Below are positions 9,799 to 22,800 of a stretch of 60,000 nucleotides of DNA, in pieces. Location: contig OX485807.1 in assembly GCA_950295325.1 (NCBI GenBank), positions 29,051,666 through 29,111,665 of the forward strand, written 5' to 3'. The stretch comes from Polytrichum commune. Lineage: Eukaryota; Streptophyta; Polytrichopsida; Polytrichales; Polytrichaceae. Every line of letters begins with the position of its first letter. Positions within the stretch are counted from its first letter, which is position 1. A program made the translations under genes and the position numbers. The notes below the pieces were generated by a model that worked only from the letters and a program-made list of their open reading frames with translations, had not been told where the DNA came from and made no database searches.

Positions 9799-12742
9799 CT
9801 ATGGATTCATACAATTCATGTGACACCTCGACTGGAGTCGCTCCTCTAGTATTTGTAATCCCATATACCTGAAACAGCCAACATAGCCGGTAAGTGACAG
9901 ATTCAGGAGCTACTGCCAGCTGACAACACACAAACATCATATAGAATCAAATAAGACATTTTGTGTCAAGTGGTGCGATGCTTTGTAAGGGCAGGTCTCA
10001 CGACATCATCGCATTGACTGGAATGACTAACCTGCCGAGCATCATCACAGTTGCTTGTGGGTTCGTCCCGGGCGAAGAGTCAAACGTGGACCCATCAATG
10101 ATACGAAGACCCGCTGCTCCGATCACTCGGTAATGGTCGTCGACCACGCTGCCAACCCGGCAACCTCCATGGTAATGCCAGATAGTGACAACAGTATCTT
10201 TGCACCATTGTGCCAGTATGTCTGTGTCCTGCGACTCCGGCACTAGGTTACCTACTAGGTCTGCGCTAGTGACGATCGAGTCAGGTAGAGTGGCGTATGT
10301 AAAGTTCTCCATGGCTTTGGATTTGAGGAGTCTCTGCACAACTCGAGTCCCTTCAATACATGTGTAAAGGTCTTCGGGCGCTGAGTAGTAATTGAACCGG
10401 ACGAGGGGGTTATCTTCGACATTCGTTGTGTTTAGCATGAGTTCCCCTGTTGACACTGGTCCATCCACTTTCTCCAAAATGATGCCGGCTTGACCCAGCT
10501 GTTCCTGAGTTTCCCGTGGCAGCTGGTTAAGGGCCGCCGTGTACTTCGCCACAAGAGCGTCACTTCGAAACTCAGGGGCCAACATGGAGAGTGATCCAAC
10601 CTGGGACAAACTCGGCTCAGCGCCACTAGCTGCTTCAATGAAGCTCCCGAAACTCGTAATTCCAACAGCCTGTATTAAAGAAATCTCTACTGGTGACGGC
10701 GACGGCACATATATCGCATTCGTCGGGTTGTCGGCCATGCCCTTCCCCACCCCTGGCAGGTTGAGAATTACGGGTATATTTAAGGGCGCGAGAAGGCTTG
10801 GATCGCCCACTCCACTCAACATCATCAGCTGTGGGCTTCCGATCGCCCCGGCAGCGAGCAAGACTTCGCTTCCGTTACCTTCACGAAGGTACGCCTGGTG
10901 CTGAACTCCTAATTCGTCTTTGAAAAGTACACCGATCGCTCTTGGCCCCACACCCGGCACTGGCACGAACGGGGCGGCAAAATCATCATAAGTTTTAAGT
11001 CCAGGCGAAGTTCTCTAAACATGTTAGTCCTCCAATTCTACATATTATTCCAAATGAACCTTCATTATCGGAGTAGGTTTCTCTTCAAAATGATTTAGAT
11101 GACGAGTACTTTGAGCCTGGAGTGGCAACTCTTCTTTCTAGAACAGCTCCTTACTAGTCCTTCCTAATGCATCTAAGAGTTTATGATTTGTTATATGAAG
11201 TAAGGACTTGCAGCATGTGTAAGAAGAATACATTGAGAGGACTCCAATGACACCATAACTGTTTTAACCCAGAGATTTTGACTTCCATAAGTTATTTTGA
11301 GAATTTGTAAATCTTATTAGAAATTCTAATTATCCGAATGTCAGCTCTAAATTGACTTCTTAAGGTGGTCAAGACGGTAACCCTTTATACAGGAGTTGCC
11401 ATCCCGGGATTTTGAGTATTAGTCTGTGATCCGCCAACAGATTAATGGAACGATTCATGAAGAAACAAACTAAGAGAGAGTACCTGAGGGAGAGAAGATA
11501 ATCTTGTGTACATTCGCATAAAGAAGGACTGTGATATTCGCAGGATTCGCATACTGAAGGAGGTCCGCCGCTGTGTGACGCTTCCCGGCCTCGTCGAAGA
11601 TGGAGCCTCCAACTTTGGTGCCTGTCAAATGCTCAAATGTATATCCATTGTCTGGAAGCACACCGACCTCCAGAAGTGCATTTTTCACCGCATTTTGCCA
11701 CTGGTGCAACAGCGGAAAGAAGGCGACAACCGATTCGACCCATGCGTAAGCTCCAGCCACCATTCCTGGATCCCAACCAGCCCGCAGTACATAATCGACA
11801 CTGGCATGGGTGAAGAAGCCTGCGTTGATCGAGCTGCCGCCGCCAAGCACGCGAGCGCGCCTATTGAACACTCCGTCCGCAGATTGAAAACTTTGTACCG
11901 GTGACGTCTTTGCAACGGCGCCGCTATTTGAGACGAGTTTGCCAAAATTATAGGCATTCTCAATGTCCGCGTTCCCGTAAGGCGAACCCCCGCGTTCAAG
12001 TAACAGCACTGAATATTTTTCTGACAAGGTGGCTGCAAGAGGACATCCCGCGGTACCTCCGCCTACAATTATGTAGTCATAGCCGCTCAGAACTACTGGC
12101 GCGTCGGTCGAATTCGTCAAAAATGAATACCCGGATCCTGTCACCAGAAATGCAAAAGCCCGCCGCCGCTACTCTTTAGCTTGCCATCAGATTGGTCATA
12201 ACTAATAGTTCAAAATCCTAAGTCCGAATGCGTTTTGACTGAGTTAATGTCACCTTACTGAGCACTATAATGTCGGCTCTGTATCATTCTAAGCTTCCGC
12301 TGAGAGAGTGTGTCGTATTTGTGACATTATAGTGCGCAGTAAGGTGAGATTTACTCAGTCAAAACGCAATTAATCAGAACATGAGGAGTATTGGAAGGCA
12401 GCAAGTAGCATTTCCATGTCTTCAAACTATGATTTCTATACATGGCGATCCAAAAGCGTTACGTTTCCAATCAGCAAGTTTATTCTTCTTAGGATAAATC
12501 TTAAGCAAGTGTCAAGAGGTGTAAGGAGCGAGGTAAGTTAATGTGGCGAGTATGAGCCCGATTCCTCATCAGGAGCAAAGTCTCATCATTCACCTCCGTG
12601 AACATGCACCTATATACACATGATGCAGATACATACTCAGAGGTCTTTACGTGGACATACCAGCAGCGCAAGCTAAGTGCAAAAAAGAAAGGCAGATCAC
12701 GACCTCCACAGCGACAATCTTCCTTCTGGATCCGCTCTCCAT
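9799..12742 (-). CDS. HOTHEAD-like FAD-dependent GMC oxidoreductase, 4 exons (577 aa)
   Basis: Exons on the minus strand are 12742-12661, 12137-11484, 10959-10032 and 9868-9799. All introns are GT-AG and the phases are 1, 1 and 2, giving 577 residues, close to Arabidopsis HOTHEAD. Exon 1 encodes a basic start and hydrophobic core (VVICLSFLHLACAA), a likely secretion signal. Exon 2 carries the FAD-binding Rossmann motif YDYIIVGGGTAG (about 47-58) and GMC signature 1 (RARVLGGGSSINAG). Exon 3 has signature 2 (GAIGSPQLMMLSGV) and the active-site WHYHGG (506-511), with GTNPQAT near Asn545. Exon 4 restores the family C-terminus RYMGLQILEERL. The family includes HOTHEAD/ACE, which oxidises omega-hydroxy fatty acids for cutin and cuticle, and mandelonitrile lyases. 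HOTHEAD-type is favoured by sequence pattern, but the substrate is not provable here. The exon 3 acceptor was chosen by phase and is the least certain junction. Confidence 0.88.
12230..12367. repeat. Foldback MITE in intron 1 of the HOTHEAD-like gene
   Basis: Arms at 12230-12274 and 12322-12367 are about 45 bp each and nearly perfect inverted repeats (outer ends GCGTTTTGACTGAG, inner ends CACTATAATGTC), with a 47-bp loop. It sits wholly inside intron 1 (12660-12138), so it does not interrupt coding sequence. No coding capacity. Confidence 0.8.
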
Positions 12743-15455
12743 CCTCCTGCACAGTACGTACTGAGAAGTTGATGAACGTATTCCATTGGCCAAACAACTC
12801 ATGGTGGCCGATCTTGAGCCACCGAACATCAACTCTTCTTAAAGCAGAAAATTAAGAGGCATCACTATTAAACTCGCTAGTAATAAATCGCAGAAGAACT
12901 TGACGTGATGAAGGTTTGGTATGATTTGGAGGACACTTGGAGCTATAAATCGTTGCCAATTTGAAACTATTGGGAGAAACCTGGCGTCAGTTGAGAGAGG
13001 CCGGTTTTCAATAGGACCGATATCAAATAGGCAACAATTTCTCTAAATTTGTACATGGAATAATTGCCAGCTTATGAACTACCTCTTGAAAATATTTACT
13101 CGAACAAAGTATTGCCACTCTAAGCGACCGACGCACTGCCTCCTCACATACGTCTAATCCGACGGCATGCCATTCATCTATGGTCATTTGCAAAGGAGTC
13201 CGCCATTCTTGAATGACATTGTATGAATTTCCCGTCACCTTTTACCACGTTTTCACCCTGCTCCATTCTTGCTGCGAGAAAAATTGTCTAGTGTGCACGA
13301 TGAAATGTCCACAAAGAAAAGCGATCCAGATTTAAGGTGATGAATGGGTACCTCGTCCTTATCACGGTACTACATCTGAAAAATTTGGACTCTATCCTAC
13401 ATAGCCAAATGCCACATGTAAATTTAATTCCAAGACACATTTCTCATCCTTGGATGCTTGCAAGAAAGAAAACATACACTATCAATTTCCCGTCATTTTC
13501 TCCATGCGCTTATTCTTGTCTTCACTTATTTACTCCCCTTCTGCTCCTTTGCCAGCGACAATACTATACAGCCCGCACTTCGTCGACAAAAAAAGCGGGA
13601 AAATAGAAGCAACCAAGCTTTCTAAATTCATGTCCGGATGATATTAAACGATGATGTAAAACATTCAGTACACGAGCAGAATTCTCACCAGGATATCTCA
13701 ATGTGGCAAGAATTGTTGAATACTTCTGAATCTACCTATTGAATATGCACATTGCAACCTCCCCGGGTTACGATGGAAGCATGAATGATGCGACTACTGC
13801 ACCTTGAGCTCTGAATGGTGCAACTAATTTTTTCATCTCTGCCATAGCTCCTGTCCCTAATCGAGTTCAAAGATTGAAGAATTTACAAAGCAGCGCAGAT
13901 TGAAGACACGGAAAAACATCCCAAACCCGCAGGCCTTTGAGGTGGTGACGTTATTCTCTTGCATGTTAGTGAGACTTTGCAAATTAAAATCCTGTATTAA
14001 GGTAAGCGGGCCTATTAATTAGGTTACTTATCTTAATCAGGCACTTATATTTGAGTTGTGTGTGATTAGGTGTGTGTATTGTACCTTTCCTCAAGGCGTT
14101 CCTTAGCACGTAAAATTGTTTATAATCACAATTTTCTTGCCTCGGATCACACCATATAAAACAAGCAATAGTTTATTTCTCTTAAAGGCTTGATGAGTGC
14201 GTCACATACCTTGTTAATAAGCACAAATACAAATTTTCTCACTTCAAACAAACCACATAAAGAAATAAAACTAATTTATTTATCTAAAAGGTTGTGAAAT
14301 TGTAACTTACCTTTACTCAAACACGAGAAGTTTGAAAGTTTTCTCGCTTCAAACGCTCCACATCAATAAACGATCATTTATTCATCTAAAGGCACACCAC
14401 CAACTTGGAGGTATACGCAAAACATGATTTGCGTTTTCCTTACCCCATGCTCCATATAAATATAGTATCTAAGATCTATTTTTAAAAGTCTAAAGTCTTA
14501 CTTTTTTAATCTCAAGTTTTACTAATTTATTTTCAAGTCTTGGAATTTATAAATAAAGATACTATATGATACGTCACCTACTATGTAGCTCATATCTATC
14601 CAATTTCTCATCCATTAGCTTCTCGTTCATCCAAGCCCCTTAAGCTTGGACATTCATTCTTGCATTTTCTCATCAACCTCAATTTCCACATTTTCCAATT
14701 GGTATGTTACAGTGCAAGTTTAAGAACATACACCAAAAAGACACGTGTTTCAAAAAGATTGGATTACACTTTCGAAGTTTGTTAACTAGCCTAGTAGCCT
14801 CAATAGTCAACACCAAGTTGGGATCAGGTGATCATCTAAAAAGAAATATCATTTGTTTTTCAAATTGATAATGAACGAGGTATGTGTTCGAGCTTTAAAA
14901 AAATGAGGATAGTTTATACAACCTCTAGTTGAATTTGTTAATTGCCTTATACTAATCACTTGTCCAATATCGTAGGAATATTAAACTTATTGGAAGAAAA
15001 AAAAGAAAATTGGCCCCCGTATTTTAAAGAAAGTTGGACATGTTTTCGAATTCTATACATTTCAGCCAGATCCATTGATACACTCTCTATATATCTATGT
15101 TACATGGGAGTTATGTAGATTCTCAATGATTACATTCTATACACATGATCAACTTTATTTCCATCAATCCTACAACAAGTGCCAACATCCTCTTCAAATT
15201 TGCTAAAAAACATCTTGCACAAAGAAGGTCATGTGTAGGTCCAGCATGAACCACACCAATACAACACATACCATGCATGTATGGGGCTACAAATTCGTGG
15301 CATACATGTAAACTTACCCAGGTCAAATCATCTTTTAAAAGGTAACATTAACACTACAGAACATCTAAATATCACATACGCTTTGGTTGCCACAAGCGTG
15401 ATAGTGCGGAATTTAGAGTGTATTCAGAAAAAGGTGAGGGAGCATGAGACTTGTA
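12743..15455. other. Intergenic region between divergent HOTHEAD-like and SYP4 genes
   Basis: This contains the upstream region of the minus-strand HOTHEAD-like gene and part of that of the plus-strand syntaxin. It is AT-rich from about 14000 to 15100. A stretch near 14700-14830 resembles the dispersed repeat also seen at 21725-21960 and 40770-41480 (shared GATTGGANTACAC and GTTAACTA blocks). The open frame at 13023-13238 on the minus strand looks somewhat protein-like but has no family I recognise. Confidence 0.35.
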
Positions 15456-15650
15456 TGGGGGCCACACCAACATGTTCATCTAACCCGGCCCCTAGCCAGC
15501 CTTGCCAGTGCATGGCCCGTTCGTTGCCAAGGCTGTTTGGGAGCTTGTCCCATCCCGCCCAGGATGGGTGGCCCTAGCAAAGGAGGGATCTTGCACCAAC
15601 CGAGCTGGCTGGGGGCCATATGGACAGACCGGTGTGGCCCCCATATTAGT
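15456..15650. repeat. GC-rich TIR element
   Basis: Ends read ATGGGGGCCACACC and the inverse GGTGTGGCCCCCAT around a strikingly GC-rich interior with CCAGCC and GGCTGG blocks, about 195 bp in all. The base composition stands out sharply from the AT-rich flanks. It looks like a small non-autonomous DNA transposon. Confidence 0.55.
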
Positions 15651-15861
15651 GACAATATCATGAAAAGTGTTCGTTTTAAGACCCCACTTACCTTACCTTA
15701 CACAACATAACATAACATACCCTTATTATTATCATTCTTCCATTTATTCCCTACCCACCCACCCACCTTGACCATGATATCTATGATAGACCTACCCCAC
15801 ACACACACACACACAAAGAGACGCACAGACAACGAAGTCCGAAGGAAAGCGACTCAGGGAG

Positions 15862-15949
15862 AGGAAGGAAGGAAGGAAGGAAGGAAGGAAGCGAGCAAGC
15901 AACAAGGAAGCAAAAAGCAAAGGAAGGAAGAAGGAAGGAAGGTTTTGGG
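15862..15949 (+). repeat. (GGAA)n-rich leader repeat upstream of SYP4
   Basis: A GGAA tetranucleotide run is followed by GAAGGAAG and AAGCAA-type purine runs, starting about 560 bp upstream of the syntaxin ATG. Purine-rich runs of this kind are common in plant promoters and 5' leaders. A CT-type counterpart lies upstream of the trihelix gene (54858-54913). It may be part of the transcribed leader, which is inference. Confidence 0.6.
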
Positions 15950-16420
15950 AACAAGGGAGACAAGCATCGCTGCTGCTCTTGCCCTTTTGCATTGCTACCT
16001 TTGATCCCTTCCCATCCCTTGCATTCCACTCCACCGAATCTCATCTCGCACTCTGCAACTGTGTCACATAGCCAAGCTGTGCAGCTGGTGCAGTGCGGTG
16101 CGTTACCTAGGCGTTTTTGTTGCGGTTGCAGTTTTGGGAAGGTCAGTCACAGGGTTATTTCGAAGCGAGGTGATAGTATGGGGATCGAATGAAAGGGGGG
16201 CAGAGGAGATGGAGGTTTTCTGGTGGTAAGTAAGCTTGAGTGAAGGGGAGTGGATGCGATGAGGGAGATGGCGGCCCCGTGGGTACAGAGTAGGGTAGGG
16301 TAGGGTAAGGTAAAGGAAGGGGAAGGTGGATGTCGGAACCACCGCGAGGCATGTAGGTGGAAGTGGAATCGAGGTTGTACTAGGGTTTGCGGAAGGAAGA
16401 GGAGGGGAGTGGCAAGAATA

Positions 16421-19400
16421 ATGGCGACTCGCAATCAGACTGCGTTGTTCCGGAAATACCGCGAGGCGCTGCGGAGCGTGCGGCCGACGTATGCATCCAC
16501 GTCGTCGGTGGGAGGAGGACGAGGAGGGGGCGGAGCGATCGAGCTTGTGGAAGCTCCGTTGCTCAGTCAAGGGGGTGGTCCGAGAGGGTACAACGCCCTG
16601 GGGGCTGAAGATCTCGATGCTGCCAGCCTCAGGTTTGAACCAGCGCAATGATGGTTTTCTTTGTTGCCCCTTAAATTACTATGGAGAGGGGGAATGGCCG
16701 GACAGTAGGAATCGAATATGGGAATTGTAGGACTCTGTGTCAACATGCGGGGGAAATGAGCACACATTATTACTATTGTTAAGAGATTGAACTGCTATGT
16801 GATTCACGTATTGAAATGCCTTCTTGGTTAGGGTTTGTTGACACTGTTGGTAATGAGATCAGGCCATCCGACCTGCATAGATCATCTCTTTTCGCATCTA
16901 TTTGGAATGAATTCTTCAAGCGGAGCTGCTGCTTGCGGTGACGAATCAATGTCTCACTATCCAAAGAAAACACCTCCTCCCTTACGTTCCCTCCGATCTT
17001 TAAGATAACTTGGAGTATGAGGGAAGTAAAAGGATGGAAAGTGCGACTGACTGGACTGTCCTCTGAATCTCGGAGTATAAAAAATTATGCTGAACATTTT
17101 GCAGCCTAGAGTACTAGCCTGACATCGTTGATGTAGCAACTTATTGATGAATGAACCCTTTCATGTAAAATGGTTTATAAGCAGCTTATCCTAAGCAGCA
17201 TGTACAGAAGCAGTCACCTCAGCATTTGCGTGTTCAACATTTTGATTATCTTGGACAATTATTGTAGTGTGGAACAGATAGCGAGCAGATTAGGGTTTCG
17301 TGATCAAGTTTGGCTGACGATCGCATAGAGAATGTCTTTATCATTGGCAAGCATTGAGATATGTAGTTGTCTACTGACGAGTGTGAGTAGATTGCCATTT
17401 GCAATTTGGGATGTTGGTTAATACATACCTAGTGGAGGTTGGTTGCTGATTATGAGTCTGAATGATATATCAAAGACTGCACTCGTACAGCGGCATTGGC
17501 CATGAGCGAAAAGAAGTGCTTCTGCTAAGGTTATGGCCACAATTACCTTCTGAGCAATGCAGAGGTGGTATAAAGCAAAGCTTCTCTGTTATTTGTCAAT
17601 TGCAATCTTACATATTATCTTTAAATGGTGGGATATTTTGTAGGGCAGTGACAGCAATGAATCTGCCACCAGCTTGGGTGGATATTTCAGATCAAGTCTC
17701 AGCAGATATGCAGCAGGCACGGGGGAAAATGGCAGAGCTATCTAAAGCACACAGCCGTGCTCTCATGCCTACCTTTGATGACAGTCAGAAGGAAGAGCAT
17801 ACCATTGAATTGCTGTCACAACAAATCACCAAGTTGTTAAAAAAGTGTGAGCAGAAGCTCCAGCAGCTTTCAAAGGGGACTGGCCCAAGTGAACAGGATG
17901 CGAGTATCCGCAAGAATGTACAAGTGAGTGTTCATTTTCTGCAGGATGTTGGGAAGAAAATGGAATCTCGTACACCAGTGCTTGGGTCTGATTGGAGAGG
18001 ATTCAAGGAGTTTTATGTTTTGGGACTTTAGTGTGTATATGTGTGGATATGCAAGTTGGTTGAGGATTACTTCAACTGATGTAATATGTAGATATTGCCT
18101 TTGGTGATGCCTGGATAATGATCATGCACTGCAATGAAGTTTCCTCTCTTTCTATTTTGGTTGTAGCAGTTAATGCAACTGTTTAATTGTACTTCTTACT
18201 GTTGCCTTCAATATGTGTTGTCCAGAGATCATTGGCAACAGATTTGCAATCCTTATCAATGGACTTCCGGAAGCAGCAGAAGGGTTACTTACAAAAGTTG
18301 CGGCGGCAACAAGAGGTGCGTCTCAGATCTTAATGGCTTGCATCTAGTACTGTTTCCTCTGCTCTGCTCACCTTTAGGAGGTCTTCTGCAAATTGTCAAA
18401 GAAACATGGCAATAGTCTTTCGTTTGTACTCACTTTTTTTCATTCACATGAAGGCATGTTTCTCCTCCCTGTCATGTGCAGGGTCAGTCTGGTGATGACG
18501 GTATTAGTATGGGAAAACAAACAAAACCAACTGAAGATGATGAGTTCTCTCAGGTGACTAACGAGCCAATCTCAATAGTTATTTAAATGTTTTGGTTGAC
18601 AAGTTTTTGTATTTTTTTGCAGTCTTTTGCTATTTAGAAGAGGGGCTTGGACACAAGCCAACGAGTCATTCTTGCTTTTTGTAGAGCAGAATTTGTAAAA
18701 ATTTCATGGTTGGGAGGGAATGTATGGTGATGTGTGCACCTGCCCCTTTTATTGGCATTGCAGTCCTAATTTCAGTTTGGGTGAACATCTGAGTGGTGCC
18801 TCATTTCATCATGGATTACATGTGTAGTATTGGTTAGACGGATGAAGACTTGAGAAGTGTCTTGTCACTTATCCATAATCAACCTGTGTGCTCTACTGTT
18901 CTTGCAGAGTTTTACTAACATACAGTTATCTCAATTGAGACAAAGTGAGGCATTGTCAGCTGAGCGAGAAAAGGAAATTAATCAGGTATGATGTTTGCTG
19001 TTACAATTGATCATTATATATCACAGTTTCTGACTGAAGTCTTTACAAACAGCATTTGATGACCTTGTGATGTCCACATATCTGTGATCACTCATTTTCT
19101 GCTTCAAAGGATTGAAGAGCTGTCCAGGAGCTATGGTGAATAGCACTGCTCACCTTTGAAATTGCAGGATTACAATTGAAATGCAGTGAGACTTCACACT
19201 TCTGACCTTTGTAGTACTTAATGTTCATTGATGTTGTAACTGACACTTTTTGGGGGGGCTTCATCCAGATAGTAGAGTCGGTAAATGACCTAGCACAGAT
19301 CATGAAAGACCTCTCTGTCCTTGTAATTGATCAGGTATGCTTGGATTTTATTTCTGTTCTACTGATAAGCAGCATACATTTAATTTCTCTTCTGTTCTTT

Positions 19401-19823
19401 TGTCTTTCACATTTACCCACCCAACGCAATATTTGAATATTCGGTTGGAGCTGATACCTATATTCAAATTTTTGTTTGGGTTATTCTCTGAACAGGGAAC
19501 AATAGTTGATCGTATTGACTATAATATTACAAATGTAGCTGCTTCAGTGGAGCAAGGAGTGAAAGAGCTGGTTAAGGTATGACAAATGCTTCCCGTGATT
19601 GATTTCCATATGCACCAAAGCAAGTCCTTGTGTCTTTCTGTCACTTGCCTTTGATATCCTTTTACTTCCAGTCCTCTTACTCTTGGGAGTTGCATTGACT
19701 GGATGGATGCAGGCAGAGGAAACACAAAAGAAAGGGGGTATGGTGACTTGTATAATGGTGCTTATTGCCCTCTGCGCAATCATGCTTTTTGTTTATATCA
19801 TCAAGAAGATTATTGGCCTTTGA
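16421..19823 (+). CDS. SYP4: SYP4-type Qa-SNARE (syntaxin), 8 exons (329 aa)
   Basis: Exons are 16421-16632, 17644-17923, 18226-18315, 18482-18553, 18908-18985, 19269-19334, 19496-19576 and 19713-19823. All introns are GT-AG and together they give 329 residues, the usual SYP4 length. The N-terminus MATRNQTALFRKYREA is the SYP41/42/43 (Tlg2/syntaxin-16) hallmark. It is followed by the Habc region (WVDISDQVSADMQQARGKM onward), a linker, and the SNARE helix of about 225-290. The central ionic-layer glutamine is Gln266 in VIDQGTIVDRI. The C-terminal anchor (about 303-324, MVTCIMVLIALCAIMLFVYI) ends in a basic KK tail. In plants SYP4 proteins sit on the trans-Golgi network and drive vesicle fusion for secretory and vacuolar traffic with SYP6, VTI1 and YKT6 partners. 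The ATG at 16421 is preferred over the in-frame GTG upstream because it gives the conserved start. Confidence 0.93.
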
Positions 19824-22800
19824 TAGTGCTGGCAATAATTGTTTCTGGGTTGAAAAGTTGTGCGAACAACTTATTTATCAGATGCTTCTACAAATTAAGT
19901 AGCTGGATGCTGAGAGGAGCTGCACCAAGCAGTTCCAATTCTGCAGGTTGCATCCTACCAGTTGATAGGCTTGAATTATTGGCTTTACAATTCGTTCTAC
20001 ATTTCAAGCTACAAAGGCTGACAGGGGGATCAATTTCATAAACTGGCACGCACAAGATGTATTCGTACCAAAAGGAGAACCCCTTAAAGGACCTCATTGC
20101 GTGCCCTCACTGGCAATGGGGTCCACATTTGGCCACAAGTGGTGTTGGAGGATGGAGTATGGTAGCTCCAGAAGTCACTGAGGAGATTAACATAGGTGCA
20201 CCATGAAGACTGAAGGGGGAGTATAAATGGCTATACGATGGTGCTATCTGAACGGCCAGAGTCTGCAGTCCTGCAACCAGATGTCAACTTCACCTCAGGT
20301 ACTCCACTTGCATGCAATAGATGACCATCTCCCTCTTTCCCCAGCTGAAGAAAGTGCAAGCCATCATCAAACTTATCTCCTGGTCTTGAGCCCTTATGGT
20401 CTGAGCTTATTTTTGTGTTCTCCGAGAGGGTGTTCACAAGCAACACCTGAGAGTGGCACCCAGTCACTGCATTGGTTGCACAAACATTTTTGGAAGGTCT
20501 CGATTGTCTTTGGCATTGCACTTGCATAGTACAGTGGTGGCCGATCCTCCTCTCTTGTACTAGTTGGCTATCTCCGCAATGTACAATAATTCTTCTGGCA
20601 TGTTGTATGAAGCTCATGTTAGGTTAGCACTTCAATTGTAGGCCCCAACTTCAGGACACCATTTAGGAAAGAAGGGGGACTGAAGCATGTATAGGTTGAT
20701 TTGTATGCGTATATTTCATCGGCTGACAGACATTCGACCCTCTTATCAATCCTCACGGCAATTGTTCTTTAACAGTTCTTTCCATATTGAAGTAACTGAC
20801 CATCAATTGAGTTACAGGGATTTCTATATTCTTTCGAATCTCTCTTGTTCTTGATGTGAATGCAAATAGCATAGAAAAAGAGATTCATCCTCTGTCTGGC
20901 TTTGGAGTTTCTGGGGGCAGGCACAAAGGTAGCTCTCATCAAATTTCTGTTGTCACATGAGTCTGTTAGATACACATGATATGCTTTGTATGCGGTGACC
21001 TCAAATCGAGTTCAATTGAGATAGTTATGTCAATGTGGGGGACTTCTGGCTTATGAAAAGCTCGGAACCTGCCACACAAGCATAGATTCTTCAACAGCTC
21101 TCTTGTACCTCGCAATCCCTCCATATTGAAACACCTTACATTGAAACATAGTTCCAGTCCTGTGTCAGTGAATTGTGGATTAATTTGAACCTCCAGGAGT
21201 ACGTTACAATCCAGTTGTGAGCTTCGGATCAGGATTCACCCAGTTCGTGTAGCTGAAGTCAAATTGTTCACAATAACTTCACATCTGACATGGAATTTGC
21301 CCATATGCTCTTCTCATAATTTGTCGACATTATGGACAAGATAGGTAGCAGGTTTTGTGTGCTGTGTAGAGTGCTACAAATGTTTGTGTTGGAGTTTTAC
21401 AGATTCCTCATCCACTCTGCCAAAATGTTTACTACTTTGTCAAAATGCCTCTCCATTAATTACTGCTGACTTGACTTCATTAATGGAAGTGTCGGCCACG
21501 TCATCAGTTTTCTCGAATTGTTTATGAGAATATAGTGCCCAGAAAGTTCGTAACGGTCACATAAGTTAGTTTCGCTGGAATCTGGTTTCCTCTGCCCGCT
21601 GCCCGAATGCTGCCCCTGCCCCAACGGTCGGCTTAGGGCCGTAAACAACTGGCTGGGTTATTTTTTTAATTCGTTTTGGTCACTAAGGAAAGCAGCCTTA
21701 AGATGGACATCTGTATTTGGAGTGGTGTGTGGTTAGGTGTGGATCTAAGAATGGACATTAAAAAAGGCATGTGTTTGTATGAGATTGGACTATGTCTTCA
21801 AGAATCCGTTAACTAATTTAGGTTGTAATAGTGAACATTCAATAATCAGAAATGAGAAACTTCACTCTGGTAATGAAAAAGACATTCATATGGACATTAC
21901 GAGGAAGATGTCTGCAGCCGTGATTTGGATTTGCTAATCATCTCGTATTGATTGCATTTTTCCGTATCCTAGGTTAAGTGGCTGCAATTATTCCCCCAGC
22001 GTGCATTGGTTTTATGTACTTGTAGCACATGGGTGCACAAAAGGGTATTAATTGTGACAATATGCTACACATTTATATATATGTATGGTTAGAATATCAC
22101 TTTTCTTGACAATGTAGATCTATGATGGGTATATTATACCTCATGGAACATTGGACATGTATGTAAATTCTCAACAAGAGGATACATCTATAGGAGAATG
22201 TAGGAAATCAAGCAAGGATTAAGCTAGGGATAATCTCTTGACATCTCCATTTTTCATCCAATCTATGGATGGCTCTTCTAGTGTCATTGCCCATCACCAA
22301 ACCCAACACCCTAGGGTTTGGGTTTGGGTTTGGGATTTGGTTTCGAGGTACTGAGGGTCCAGAGTAAGTATCAAAAGTCAAGTGCCTTAATGTGGACTCA
22401 TGGTTTGACCGATCACATGTTATGGTAGACTTGAAACAATATTCATGGACATTGGCTACAATGACATTGATGTTAGAAACCATTTTGTATGTTTCATATT
22501 GAATGGATGGGAAAGTCAATGACACCATCGAACAATATTGCAATATTTTTGCCTACCAACATTAAAGGTCTATTTTTGCATACTTTTTCCCCCATATACA
22601 TATGATATGGTACCACGTCTTTACTTTACTTTGTGGTATATATATTCTTTTCTATTTGGTAGCTATAACTTTGCAGGCATATCCTTTTTTGGGTCCACCC
22701 AAAAACCATATGTAGAGGTGTAATATCGAAGATGACATATGCATGCGAACATATGTTTTAATGAAGGGTGCACCCCCTGGGGTTTATTTCCCGACCCTGT

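Noticed and set aside
13023-13238. Minus-strand frame (CEEAVRRSLRVAILCSSKYF) that looks fairly protein-like
   Set aside because: No family recognised and no supporting exon nearby; kept as a possible relic only.
16103-16648. 181-codon minus-strand frame over the SYP4 leader and exon 1
   Set aside because: Antisense to the conserved SYP4 exon 1 and rich in Ser/Pro from simple repeats.
20231-20617. 128-codon minus-strand frame 3' of SYP4
   Set aside because: No motif; a plus-strand frame covers the same place; likely chance in the 3' region.
22312-22342. Telomere-like TTTGGG repeats
   Set aside because: Only three imperfect units and not the plant TTTAGGG sequence; too short to call an interstitial telomere.
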